Positions 31,563 through 42,495 are shown, counted from the first letter of the stretch. The stretch is 64,000 nt of DNA from Hyposmocoma kahamanoa (GCF_003589595.1 NW_020653851.1:22264443-22328442); one strand, 5' to 3'. The notes: generated from the letters alone by a model not told the origin. A program made the numbers and translations.

Positions 31563-32090
31563 TAAAATGTTATTGTTTGTAACTGTATAAGTTTTGGTCT
31601 AGAGCACTTCATATTTTTTTGCTTGTTGGCAGTGCCACTTTTAAGATTTCGCCAGACTCAAGTTTTCAGTTCAAACTCTACTATTGAACATGTGAACTGT
31701 TATAGAAATGTAATATGGTCTGTCATGATCTCTTACAAAAATGTTCTTCTATACAAATGTGTTCTATAATCACTTTAGATGTGTACAGTCAAAGGTATAC
31801 GTCAATCGTGACTTTGAGCCGTTTTTATCTCAAACGGCATTCATTTGAATTATAATCTTAGGTGACCAATTTGACGGCCCCTCGACCCTGCACAAGTTAT
31901 GTTCTAAGTCATTGGTCTTTGTTTTTGACAATTTGATGTGTGAGTTTGTGCTATTAGAAAACGGGGAAACTTATTCGCGGGAAGTAACGAAAAGGAGTTT
32001 TTATTCCATATCCTTCTCTTCACTGGATTCCCTCTCCGTAAGCTGTCACATTACTTTTCATTTTCTGACAACCCCTCCATTTCTATTTTA
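31563..32090. other. Unassigned spacer
   Basis: Nothing recognised. Confidence 0.3.
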
Positions 32091-32098
32091 GTAGCAAT

Positions 32099-32305
32099 CA
32101 GTGGCGAGGCGTCCATATAACTCGATTCCCACCGTATTGCCTAAAATTTTTCGTGTACAATAAATAACTAGTGAAATAAAGAGTATTAGCATCTTGTGTG
32201 CTAATAAGTGCTGTGTTTAATTGTCGCCAAGGTGCCACTTGTTAAGGCAAGTGTTTTTTGTTCGGCTCCGACTTTACTAAAGACATTTTCCACACCTCGC
32301 CACTG
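32099..32305. mobile_element. hAT-like MITE, 207 bp
   Basis: TIRs CAGTGGCGAGG and CCTCGCCACTG are perfect inverted copies. Flanking 8-bp duplications GTAGCAAT (32091-32098) and GTAGCAGT (32306-32313) match at 7 of 8. It inserted at the start of a family A copy. Confidence 0.85.
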
Positions 32306-32520
32306 GTAGCAGTAGAGCTAATGAACCTTACCTATTTATAGGCAAGGGTGCTGGTGAAATTATAGGCACATTGGACTTGTCAACTTCTGTCTCAGAACAG
32401 GCGCAATGCCTCTCAGATCTTTGCGATTTAAGGCTCTGAGTGTTACTACAACTGTAATGGATAGACGTGTCGCTTGTTCGTGCACGACTTGTTCATCCCG
32501 TCAGTTGGTTTTATAAAAAA
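32306..32520 (+). repeat. Family A, sense, with internal deletion
   Basis: GTAGCAGTAGAGCTAATGAACC joins ACCTTACCTATTTATAGGC then GGTGCTGGTGAAATTATAGG to TTGGTTTTATAAAAAAAAA. Confidence 0.8.
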
Positions 32521-32689
32521 AAACTGCGTAGAACAGCGAAAGTACCTACACGGGCGGCGGTACCGCCGAAGATCTAAGGTGTTGCGTTATTGTAGGCAAT
32601 ATAATAGTAATTCTGATAGTATACACTTTCTTTTAGGCCCGTATTAATAAAGAGCTTATGTATTATATATTACCTCGGACAAACCGTTC

Positions 32690-33140
32690 AATTAGGCAGA
32701 ACCAACTTCGAGCTAGAGGTCAATCGTCTTCTCGTCCACAATACCGCAGTCCATGAAGACAAAAGTCGTCGAGTAGTGCGTGTTGCCAGTGATGACCTAC
32801 GGCTCTGAGACGTGGTCACTTACTATGGGCCTCATAAAAAAGCTCAAGGTCACGAGCGAACAATGCTCAGCATTTCTCATCGCGATCGAATCAGAAGTAA
32901 GGGGATCCGTAGAAGAACAAAAGTCACATAGCTCAAAGGGTTAGCAAGTTGAAGTGGCAGAGAGCAGGGCACATAGCTCGTAAAACTGACGGCTGTTGGG
33001 GCAGAAAGGTTCTCGAACGGAATGGCCCCTTACTAGATGGACGGGTGACCTGGTAAGGATGACCGGCGAGTCTGGCAGTCTTTGGGAAGGCCAATTTTCA
33101 GCAGTGGATGTCTTCCGGTAGTTATGATGATGATTATGTA
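32690..33140 (+). pseudogene. RTE-type LINE remnant (RT C-terminal half)
   Basis: VMTYGSETWSLTMGLIKKLK is followed by frame-shifted RAMLSIS/RIRS, KLKWQRAGHIARKTDGCWG and, near the end, fragments of the W-T/Q-Q-W-x-S-S-G motif then (GATGAT)n. The order matches RTE endonuclease-reverse transcriptases. Several frameshifts, no catalytic domain. Confidence 0.75.
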
Positions 33141-33884
33141 TTATAAGTGCATCTGAAGCTCTCCTGTCTTAATGTAATCATAAGCATCTTGTATGATACT
33201 ATTATCAAGTGACCAAAACCTTGCACTTAATTGATTAGAACTTTATGCGACCTTGAGTCGTTTTTTAAGTGCTGAGTAATGTTTGTTAATAAGCGGAAAT
33301 TTTTACATCTTCCAAATGATGCGTGATCAATGAGCAATCGTTGACGTGCTGTAAAGTGATATATATGTATTTATTCATAAATACGGTTGATGTAAGTAAG
33401 TTTATAATATTGTACCTACCTATATCTGTTTACGTTTCATATATTTATTTATATTTTTATTTTGTATGTACACTTATTTTACAACATTCTTTTATGTATT
33501 AATGCATCAACATCATATCAACATTTACTTAATATGGATATATGTATTTGTATGTACAAAGGCTAGCTGAAAGAAATCCTTATATCTGATAAGCTTTTAA
33601 TTTCTTGTTAAAATGTGTAATTTGTTTGGTTGTACTATAAAGTGTATACATACATTATGATATATTCTACAAGATTGATAATATTATGTACAACGTATTC
33701 TAAAGCCCAATTCCGACTATGCAAGTAATTTAGTCGAATGGTGAGTGTTTTAGTAGCTAACGGTCTATCAACTGACCAAAAAGCATTCGTACTACTTCCA
33801 TGTACATTAGATTATTGAGTGGCATATTGCAAGATGAGCAAGAAATACAATAAAATAAATAAGCTTGTAAAGCTTACTTCAATA
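33141..33884. other. AT-rich spacer
   Basis: No gene or recognised element. Confidence 0.35.
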
Positions 33885-34240
33885 GTTGGTAAGCGACTCT
33901 CCTATCCATAACAATTGCAGTGCTACTCAGAGTTTTAAATTGCAAAGATCTTAGGGGCACTGCCACTGCGCCTGTCACCCTGAGACCTAAGTTGACAAGT
34001 CCCATGTCCCTGTAATTTCACCAGCACCCTTACCCTTCTAAATCGAAACGCAATAATGCTCACATGCACTTGAGATTTGTCAACTTTATGTCTCTTGGAG
34101 ACGGGTGCCCTGCCACTGCAGAGCCTCTTAATTCTTTGCAATTTTAAGCTCTGAGTGACACGGCAACTGTTATGGCTAGGCGTGTTGCTTACCATCAGGC
34201 GCACGGATTGTTCTTCCCGTCACCTGATATTATAAAGTTA
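33885..34240. repeat. Two family A copies in inverted, head-to-head order
   Basis: 33885-34064 is antisense A. At 34065 it joins sense A (CTTGAGATTTGTCAACTTTA ... TTGTTCTTCCCGTCACCTGA then TATTATAAAG), so ~100-150-nt arms can form a large imperfect hairpin. Confidence 0.75.
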
Positions 34241-34703
34241 AAAAAGAGTTTATTCTGTCCCACACAGCTGGGCCTCCCCGCCTCTTTTTTCATTGATTCA
34301 GATTGTAGCATCATCTGACCTGTTCCTTAAAAAGGAGTAGCCGATCCCGCCATAGCCGACGTGGTCAACCGCATCTCCGTTTTAAGTCGAGGGGCTTTCA
34401 CTCCGTGGTTATCCTGGTGTGGTTATCCACAACTTGTTCTGTAGGAATGAACTAGGAGACGTCAGTTCTAATTCATTAATGTTGTAAATATTTCGCAACA
34501 AAATTTGAAAGTTGTATTTTCACTCTAACGACTTTTTTACGGCTACTTATAAACTTGACTAAATCAACAGGTCGAACTTGTTTAGTGGATGAAACACAGT
34601 GCAATGGCGGTGGGGGGCGCCACGCACCCGCAAATATAAAATAAAATAGATCGACTCGACTAAGTAATTTACTAAACCACTCAATTAAAATTTTTTTGTT
34701 CAG
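34241..34703. other. Unassigned spacer
   Basis: Nothing recognised apart from a moderately GC-rich part at 34260-34440. Confidence 0.3.
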
Positions 34704-35020
34704 ACGCCGTTCATTCGGCGTCGGGCAGTGAGCGTGCTTTACTGCTCCGCCACCAATGAAGAGATTTAGTAGTCGACTTAGAGTCGGCGGCTCAGCGGTG
34801 ACAACTGTTAGTCGTGCGAAGCGTGACGAGAAGTGAGCATGCCTTACAGCTCCGCCACCAATGAAGAGACTTAGTAGTCGACTTAGAGTCGGCTGCTCAA
34901 CTGGAACTCTGGAACTGGAGCGCGACTGGAAGTGAGCGTACTTACAGCTTCGGTACTTTTCTGGAAATAGGGATGTTACTGTACGTGCACCCGAGGTGGC
35001 TCAAAAAACCGGATCAAGTC
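34704..35020 (+). repeat. GC-rich ~100-bp tandem repeat led by a hairpin
   Basis: Hairpin GACGCCG-TTCATT-CGGCGTC at 34704-34723. Then units start at about 34725, 34831 and 34931 with AGTGAGCGTGCTTTACTGC-like starts. The first two share CTCCGCCACCAATGAAGAGA and TTAGTAGTCGACTTAGAGTC. Spacing is 106 then 100 bp. Could be the 5' UTR array of a retroelement or a minisatellite. Confidence 0.7.
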
Positions 35021-35104
35021 CGTGCATACGTGCTGATACGGGCTTAGGACCTGACTTAGATGGTAGTGCTCTTCCCGCATAACCAAGAGGTTGATAGGGA
35101 GGGG

Positions 35105-35205
35105 CGATAATAATAATAATAACGCACACACTCAACATAGCCCCGCACTAAGGAAACCCTGTGTCGCGGGTGCCATAGACACACATAGACAACCACAAAT
35201 TAAAT
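35105..35205 (-). repeat. S1 SINE tail half, antisense
   Basis: (ATAATA)n, ACGCACACACTCAACATAGCC, GTGCCATAGACACACATAGA, CAACCACAAATTA. The tRNA head is missing. Confidence 0.8.
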
Positions 35206-37090
35206 AATAAATTTACCTATTAACTTTAATGAATTAAACTACCTAAATCTACTAATTAAATATATCTTAAAATGTTCCTCGTGTAATAGTGTCACGTAGT
35301 TTTAAGATACCAAGCAATTGTCTTAACTCAATAAAGATTTATTATTAGATTTATTAGTATTAGCATGAACCAATAACTGAAGAGGACTACACTAATCTCC
35401 ATACTACAGAAATAGTTTTAAAAAAGTTCAAAATTCCGTCTTATATCTAGATGGCGCTGATCAATAGCCTGAAAGTAGATTAATTGTGTAAATGACCGTG
35501 GATCATGTGGATATCAATTATTTCCTCTCTAATATGAAGTATAACTCTGTTTTTTTTCTTGTATTATTCAAACATTAATCATGGGCTAAATCTAATTAGT
35601 ACCTTATTATTACCGTATTATATCTAATTAGATCTAATTACCGTTTCCACAAAATATTTGTGTCTTCATAACTCGAAAACTACTTTGTCAATTCTAATCC
35701 CATTTAGTTTAACTTAAGTTTTCATATTTCAATGTTATTGGGTATAATGAACGAGAAAAAACAACAGCTACAGTTGTTAGGCCGTGAACACCGAAATGGC
35801 TACGGTAATTAGAGAATGGCAGAAATAGATGGAACTGTACGAACAAACTAATTTATAAACTAATACTTCCTAATATGGGTGGGTAGATGGCGCTAATCCA
35901 ACACAAAATAAAAGATAGCCGGCACTATACATAAAAATCTGTGCAATAAGTGCCATCTAGTAGATTTGTTTGTCATCACTAGAAATTAGACTAGGTTTGA
36001 TAAATTGCAGCATGTCAATGTAAAACAAATTGGTGACAAAAATTGGTATTTGATACTCGTCGATTACGCTGTCTTCTATCGCGATTAACAATTCTCTCTA
36101 GTTATTGGCCCATGGTATATTACCTATTAACAAAAACAAATTATAAAAATACCACCACAACCAAAACGCATACTTGCTAATTACTTATACTATTTAGAGA
36201 ATGAATACGTTAGATTTACTTTGAACAATTTAAACTTATGAGTTTGGATGTTGTTGTGTTTCATGACAGCTAAATTTAGGAATAAAATTAGCAGCATTAA
36301 TTACCATTGCGTGGTAATGTAGGAGTTGTAAATGTGTGGTTATATTTGTGTTCAGAGTGCTGTTTACATTTTATACAACTAAGCAAGGTAATTATGTTGC
36401 AAAATTTTAGCTGAAAATTCTCCTATCTTGTCATAACAAGACTTCTGTTACGTACCACTTTATGAATTTGTTTTGAACTTCGTACTTATTTCATGTATAT
36501 CGTCGGGGTTGTGCAGTTACGAGTAACTAGCATTTGATTATGAGTTTCCATTTCGGTAATTTAGTGTCCAAATGAAATCCGCATATATGTCGTGGCAATC
36601 AATTTAGCGTGATTTACGGGAATCTTTGTTATCAGTCCTTACATAACGTAAATTAATGCTTACTGTGCATAAATGAAAATCATAACCATTGAAATAACAA
36701 AGTAATATCGCTAAATCCCTCTCCTGTAAAAATTTGATTTGTGCCGATACGCGCCTTTTACCAATGCTCGACGATATGTGAATTTTTATAAATATAGAGA
36801 TTTGTTGGTTTTGTTGTAAATTACCCGTACTCTTAGATAAAATTTATATGTAGTTTGAAATAGGAATTTTTGTCGTCTGCTAAGAGTATTTTGGTCGAGG
36901 GAAAGATTTGAATGATAACGTAATGCGCATTTCAGTACACTAGCTTCGGAGTTTAATTTAACACTGGATATGGTATTTAATAAGATAATACTGTCCTTTG
37001 TGCGCGTTCCAGTGGTAGTAAGTCTTCCAAGTAATTGGGATATAGTTGACTCCTTTAATAAAATAAATGTAAATTAGATATAAATTACTA
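35206..37090. other. AT-rich spacer of 1.9 kb
   Basis: I see no coding exon, tRNA head, TIR pair or repeat shared with the rest of the window. This is the longest stretch with nothing assigned. Confidence 0.4.
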
Positions 37091-37094
37091 TTAG

Positions 37095-37565
37095 CACATT
37101 GTGCATTAAGGGCGGTAGGTAAGGAATTACGAACGAGACTCTCTTATAAGCCCAAAGCCGAAGACTAATAGAGACCATGGGTGTAATGAGAAAAAAAGGC
37201 CTCAGGACATTGACTTACAAATAAATGGACGACGGGTCTAATACAAAAACCACGAAAAAAATGTCCCAAGTCAACCTATTTAAACGTAGTTACATGTAAA
37301 GGAATATGAAAAAGCTAAAACGTTGAATTTAAATTGTAATGTCATCGCAGTACTGTCTAATTTTGCTTGCTTCGCTGTCAGTCAAACAAACGAAGATTAA
37401 AGCGTGAATGACACTCTGTATACGATTTTAACGCCCTATAAGTTCAGACACTTTTTAGCTCGGACCCGACGTCCATATAATTGTAAGTCAATGCGCCAGG
37501 GTTATATTTAGAGCATTATGGTCAAGTTAACCAGCATGCAATCTTACTATTTACGTGCAAGTGTG
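37095..37565 (+). repeat. Family Q repeat, copy 2, split by MITE B4
   Basis: GGCGGTAGGTAAGGAATTAC, GAACGAGACTCTCTTATAAG and AAAAAAAGGCCTCAGGA on the left, GAGCATTATGGTCAAGTTAACC on the right. Comparison with 29090-29335 shows the pre-insertion order. Confidence 0.65.
37208..37493 (+). mobile_element. Family B MITE, copy B4 (286 bp, long form)
   Basis: TIRs as in B1. Flanks CCTCAGGA and CGCCAGGG agree at 5 of 8, consistent with an older duplication of CCTCAGGG. Confidence 0.85.
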
Positions 37566-38280
37566 ATAATATTTTATAGATAGAGTATTGAGGCTTGCGT
37601 TTGTTTCTTATACTACTGGTATATTCAGGTAAATAAAATTGGCTTTACCGTTCTTTCTTATTGAGATATCGATGTGTTTTTGAATAAAAAACAGTTATTT
37701 ATGTAAAGAAGAATCGTTTTATATCATAGGTGTTTTGTAGAAACAGCGTAAGCGATAATTTCGTAGATTCTCTTCTGGGGAGCATGTTAAGGTGTTTAAT
37801 TTAACGGCTGTTTTAAAATTCAATTTTGATTGGTGGTCTTTTTGTTTAACTTTTAAGTTTTAACCTAAAACGTGCTACCTGAAAAAATCGACGAAATATC
37901 GCTGACAGCTTTTTGTACAATTCACCGATGATATGCTCATGTTCTAATAATCATACCAGCACATGTCTGTAGTTATCGTCGACACTGTTGAATAAATTGA
38001 TGAAAATTGGCCTCCACCTATGATTTACTGTTTAAAAAAAGGCTTATGATATTAGCGTCTGCGTCGTTTAGTTTCCAAAATGTCCCAATTGGCTTTTTTA
38101 CCAGTCAGCGTCGAACAAAAGGATGAACGTGACGTTTAGGAGTGATTTTTTTTTAATTTCATGAAAATACCGTCGTGTAACGTATTGTAGTTTTCCCGCG
38201 TTTCGAATGTTGTCCTATCAATAAATTTTCGTTACAGTTATTCATGTGTCTTTTTTCTAAATTATCTATTACATATTTTA
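37566..38280. other. Unassigned spacer
   Basis: Nothing recognised. Confidence 0.3.
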
Positions 38281-38450
38281 AATTTTGTATGACGGGCGAC
38301 GGCAGAATAGCAGCGAGGGCTATGTAGCATAGTCCTCGGGTGCTGAGTCATGGACCCTTTTGACATGCTTCTTTTTTTTATTTATTTCTTTATGTAATGT
38401 TTGTAATTTATGTATTTACTTTCCACGTCAAATAAAGCCGAATAATTTAG
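38281..38450 (+). repeat. LINE-like 3' end with conserved hairpin
   Basis: AGCAG, then stem CGAGGGCTATG (38314-38324) and CATAGTCCTCG (38328-38338) with one G-T pair and a 3-nt loop, then GGTGCTGAGTCATGGACCC. AAATAAAGCC follows near 38431. Same plan as 13236-13282 and 53481-53520. Confidence 0.55.
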
Positions 38451-38818
38451 TATAATTTTAATGCCGTTAACAGCGTATAGATGGCATCACGTGTCTATTA
38501 TAATTTGCATTACAGTGAGAGTTATTTGTCTATTCACACTTCTCATTGTCGTTGCTCTTAATGTCACTACGACGTAAAAAATATGACATTTCATTATTGA
38601 GACAGTCAATTTGCGGCACAAAAAATTGCTTTATCGATTTGTTTCATCAATTGCTCTGTGTAATACAATTACATTGTTCGTAGATAGAAGAACAGTCCTG
38701 GAATTGTTTTTAAAATTCAATCTAGTTATATTTTCGAAAGAAAGCTTACGTGTCAAAAGGCAGACTATGTTAAATTGTGCACAATAACTATTTTACAACA
38801 CGTGTATAGAGTAGTGCA

Positions 38819-40921
38819 ATGTTCATTTTCGTTACCTACAAAGACCCCCCAGAACTATCAACATCACGTTCACGGCTTTCTGACGACGAAGACCTGTCAA
38901 TAGAGAATGTGCTCTTAGTAAACCCAAATTGCTACGTCAGGGTTATGTTGGAATTTATTAGAAAAAGATGCAGACTGGCTGCTACCACAGTATTCGATTT
39001 GTGCGAAGAATCCGGAAACTTAAAAAATTTATTCAGTTACCCTACTTATGCGTACGCGACGGATAAGTTTGAGCATAAGAAGACGTACTTCCTTATTGTT
39101 TTAAAACAAGTAAGCAATGTCGAGAATTTTTGGGAAATTACTCCACTAGCGTTTACACGCATTATTAATACAGAGACCGAACACAACGAAAAATTTATCG
39201 GTGTTTCCCGTTGGTCAGATTGATGGTCAAACTTCGAACCGGCTGGACTCCATCGGAGCTCTCATCACACGTTACGATTTTTTTTATATCCTTGTTGCAG
39301 ATCTTTGTTTTTTTTAACGAATTTTTTGCAATAGCGCCATCTGTGCGAAATATGTGAAAGTTTTTCTTCACTCAGTCAGGTACTTTTACAGCTATCAGCG
39401 ACTGACTAAAGATGTCACTTTAAGAGACAGAACTCACGAAGCGGTTTTGACCCGCGCCCGTTGCGGTTGCGGGACAGCTGTTTTATTTCAACACTCACGA
39501 TACCGCAGGTTTGTGCGGTCACGTAGCCGACGCGGTTGCGGAACGGCCCGCAAACTTGGCGGGAGAGGATCGCAAGGCGCGCCGTTATTTACGATCGATT
39601 GAGATCGTTAGTTAAGTCTCAGACGTCGCCATGGACTCACATCAAAAACGAGCTATCGCGTTATACTTACTTCATCGAAAAATTAAAAGAAGAAGGCCTA
39701 AAAGATTCAGGGTGCATCCTCTGATTCCGGAAAGAAATCGTATTATTCGGATGTCCGTATCTACTTATTCAGAACTTTTAAGGAAAATGGTAACTGGTAG
39801 CAGATTAATTGATCGACTTCAACTTCCATAACTTGAGAAATTGACACGCGCTGCCAAATAGAAAATCAATCACAAAATGGCGTGGGAAGGAAAGACCAAA
39901 CCCGCGCGCGTGCAACGCGTCACCCGCGAACCGACCGCAAAGTGCGCGGCCGCCGCGAGCTATCGTCTCCGTAAACGCATGATTTACTTAAAAGTTTAGT
40001 AAAGGAACGACCCGTATTGTGGGACAAAACCTTAGAGATTTATAAGATAAACGCCTTTTTTTATTGCATGGAGAGAAATATTTGTTATTCTAATACATAT
40101 AATTTGTAATATTTGTCACACAGTCGGTAGTAAAACGACAGCTACCTGGAAGTGCACTGACACGTTTACCCTACACACGTCTGCCCGAAAGTATTCGTAT
40201 CGTGTACATACTCATCATTTTCTTGCCTGCAACAGACACGAAATATTTTCGTGGCTAGATCCGACAAAATTCTTGTCATGTACAAGGCCATTCTCGTTTT
40301 TTCTGTTGTAGACACGACGAATTTCTTGCCAACTTATGTCTCAGACTGACGGGCGCAGTGGCAATGCCCGCATATCTCTGCGATTTAAAGCTCTGAGTTC
40401 CACTGCAACTGTAGGCGCCCGACTTGTTCATCCCGTCATTTGATATTATAAAAAAGTAATTTCTCAAAAATAATTAAACATCATAGTGGTCAAACATTAT
40501 CAAAGCGACAACTCTAGTCAGCTGCTGGTAGCTGTAAAGGTGACCACTGGCTGAGTGAAGTTCGCTAGATTGGAGCGACTGGCACAGCGTCTGGCATGGT
40601 TTGCTAGAACACGTTACGCTAGTAGACGTGTATTAATAATTATAACAAATTAGTGGAGTAATTTCACAAAAATAGGTAATTGAATATCAAGGTGGTCGTA
40701 TCGTGATAGTCAATAAACTTAAAAAATCTTATTATAAATTTTAGGAGTCGGAGAAAAACGTAACGGTAATACCTCAGCTGCATCGCGAGAACAAACTTTG
40801 CACGGAACTGCAGACGAAAATTTATCGGCTCCTGTTGACTGGGGAACAGAGTAATGTTACCACTACTGACGGAAAAGTTGCCAGTGCCAAGACAAAAGCT
40901 GGAAAAAAGAAAAAAGAATGA
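38819..40921 (+). CDS. CXorf65-like uncharacterised protein (2 coding exons: 38819-39109, 40745-40921)
   Basis: Exon 1 starts ATG at 38819 (97 codons, MFIFVTYKDPPELS...). It ends after codon CAA at 39109 with a strong donor, CAA|GTAAGC. Exon 2 begins after TATAAATTTTAG at 40745, in phase 0, and gives 58 codons (ESEKNVTVIPQLHREN...) ending GKKKKE then TGA at 40919-40921. Total 155 residues. The N-terminal MFIF, LLVNPNC, FDLCEESGNLKNLF and the later KTYFLIV agree with the vertebrate CXorf65 family as I know it, and VIPQLHRENKLCTELQTK fits the next conserved segment. An extra ~15-residue acidic/Ser-rich insert (residues 13-29) is unusual. No signal peptide or TM segment; cytosolic by inference; function unknown. 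The open frame runs past the donor to 39223, which I read as intron read-through. Possible 5' non-coding exons are not resolved. Confidence 0.65.
39268..39410 (-). repeat. Family C fragment in the intron
   Basis: Reversed C landmarks: CTTTGTTTTTTTTAACGA, AATAGCGCCATCTGTGCGAA, CTTCACTCAGTCAGGTACTT. Confidence 0.55.
39631..39831 (+). pseudogene. PIF/Harbinger-type transposase start, truncated (66 codons)
   Basis: ATG at 39631 opens MDSHQKRAIALYLLHRKIK followed by RRRPKRFRVHPLIPERN and RMSVSTYSELL. The K/R-rich stretch, then W/R-V-H-P-L and a R-M-S-x-x-T/S-x-x-E-L-L motif, are the usual N-terminal features of HARBI1/ALP1-like transposases. The connecting 20-25 residues and all catalytic residues are missing, so it is an internally deleted derivative. 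GC-rich arms at 39445-39590 and 39885-39970 (CCCGCGCCCGTTGCGG; CCCGCGCGCGTGCAACGCG) may be its termini. It lies inside the host gene's intron. Confidence 0.6.
40326..40456 (+). repeat. Family A, 3' half, sense, in the intron
   Basis: CCAACTTATGTCTCAGACTG to TTTGATATTATAAAAAAG. Confidence 0.8.
40470..40695 (+). repeat. Family C, copy 3, in the intron
   Basis: CAGCTGCTGGTAGCTGTAAAG, GGCTGAGTGAAG, CTGGCATGGTTTGCTAGAAC and body TTAGTGGAGTAATTTCACA. It ends about 50 bp before the exon 2 acceptor. Confidence 0.7.
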
Positions 40922-41177
40922 TAGGTACCGATACGTTTGATGTTTATACGCGTTTTGTTAGCACAGCTTTGCTCATTTGTGACTTGATAATCATATCCAT
41001 AAGATTGTTTCGTAGCGTGTCTTAAAAACATATCAACCCGTCATTATTATCTCTGGACGGAATAACTATTGATTATTAGGATATGTATACAACTTTGATA
41101 TTAGTTGCGATTTATTGAATAGCGCCTACATTGATCAGATTGGTCATAATGTAAATCAAGTAGAAAATGTTTTTGCT

Positions 41178-41290
41178 AATAAAAGATGTTCAGGCGCTAT
41201 AGCCACAGTTTCTAATGGATTTAATATTTTTTTAACAAAACTCTGCTAACAAAGATTTCTTTTAGTGTATTTGCTTACCTGTAAAATAAA
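41178..41290 (+). promoter_or_regulatory. Candidate poly(A) signals for the CXorf65-like gene
   Basis: AATAAA occurs at 41178-41183 and 41285-41290, about 260 and 365 nt after the stop codon. The first is followed by TGTT-rich sequence. Either would give a normal-length 3' UTR. Confidence 0.4.
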
Positions 41291-41844
41291 GATTGTTTAT
41301 TCTATCATAGACATTTCAACATAGGGCAAAGTTATACTACAGCAAATACGAATGATAAAGCAACGAAATCACTATTCATGACATCACACAATCGAGTAAC
41401 CACTCTGATATTCACTTCCGAGTTTGTCTACCTTCCGGTGTATACCACTGCTCCGCTCTAAACACACGTACGATTAAATAAATACTGGTATTGTCTGACT
41501 GTTGGGTGTACACGTGGTCAGCGTTTTGGTGTGAGCATTTAGCATTTTTGCGCTTGTTCTGATTTAGTTTAGTGAAAGAATGAATTAAATATTTGGAACA
41601 GAAACAACTTTTTCGGATTTGAATTGCGTATATTTGTAGTATTAAGTGTAATAAAAAATATATAACAAAAGAAGTAATTAATACCTAATATATTTTCTTT
41701 ACGACACCAAGTTTCTACAAACTTTGTTCTGCCTAAACGTGCTGTACATTTACGAAAATGTTATTTATGTTAAGGGGAATAGTATTATTTTTATTAAAAA
41801 TAGTGACAGACATAATATTAAGTCGAGTAATATAAATAAACTGG

Positions 41845-42490
41845 CTATTTTTGACAGTCGTCGTCGCAAAGTCAAAAAATTCATTTAAGGGGCAATGTGT
41901 GAGTTTCTATAATAAGATTCCGGTTGAAATTCCAAATTTGCCATTTACGAGGTTTCAAACTACAGTAAAACAAAAACTTTATACTAAAGCCCTGCGTGCA
42001 TGGATGGCAAGAATCCGTGGCAGTAACCCGGTTAGCTCTTGCAGGTAGTTTCAATATAAGAAGATATTTGTAATTATTAATACAAAGATCGAACACTCAG
42101 AAAAAATTCCTTCGATCCGGTCGGCTTAGTTGGTATAGCGTCTGCCACGGTATGCAAGAAGACGTCGGTTCGTATCCGACCGGATCGAAGGAATTTTTTC
42201 TGAGTGTTTTTTCTGAGTGTTCGATCTTTGTATTAATAATTATAACAAACTAGTGGAGTAATTTCACAAAAAATAATTGAATATCAATTCAATAAAAATT
42301 TAATTAAGATATTTGTAATAAATATTGTAAATGTTAAATGTATTCAAACGTATATTTAAACGGCAACCCCTAGAGTTTCTCGCTCATTCTTCTCAGGGGA
42401 ATCTGCCTTACGAATGAGCAGTAGAGTTTAATTATAAGACGATGTCAAGTGTAATTTGCTTACCTATGAAGAAAAGATGATTTTAATTTG
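41845..42490 (+). pseudogene. LINE RT tail and 3' UTR split by SINE C4
   Basis: The frame 41851-42046 reads GQCVSFYNKIPVEIPNLPF and TTVKQKLYTKALRAWMARIRGS then TAG, the end of a jockey-group RT. The 3' UTR continues after C4 (CCCTAGAGTTTCTCGCTC ... GCAGTAGAGTTTAATT). Same family as 5767-6105. Confidence 0.7.
42075..42305 (+). repeat. Family C SINE, copy 4, full length with perfect target duplication
   Basis: Flanked by a perfect 14-bp duplication AAGATATTTGTAAT (42061-42074 and 42306-42319). It holds a tRNA-like module with a 7-bp acceptor-like pair CGATCCG (42113-42119)/CGGATCG and a perfect T-arm GTCGG-TTCGTAT-CCGAC. The A box is CGGCTTAGTTGG. The 5' 50 nt is the reverse complement of the 3' flank of the module, so the tRNA part sits at the tip of a ~52-bp snapback; a 14-nt duplication (TTTTTTCTGAGTGT) interrupts the right arm. 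Confidence 0.85.
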
Positions 42491-42495
42491 AATTT

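Noticed and set aside
38819..39223. CXorf65-like gene as a single 134-codon exon
   Set aside because: A strong donor lies inside (39109|GTAAGC) and a matching phase-0 terminal exon with conserved sequence exists at 40745; the last 37 codons fit the family less well.
42113..42189. Functional tRNA gene with perfect acceptor and T-arm
   Set aside because: The D and anticodon arms do not fold properly and the unit has a retroposition duplication; it is a SINE module.
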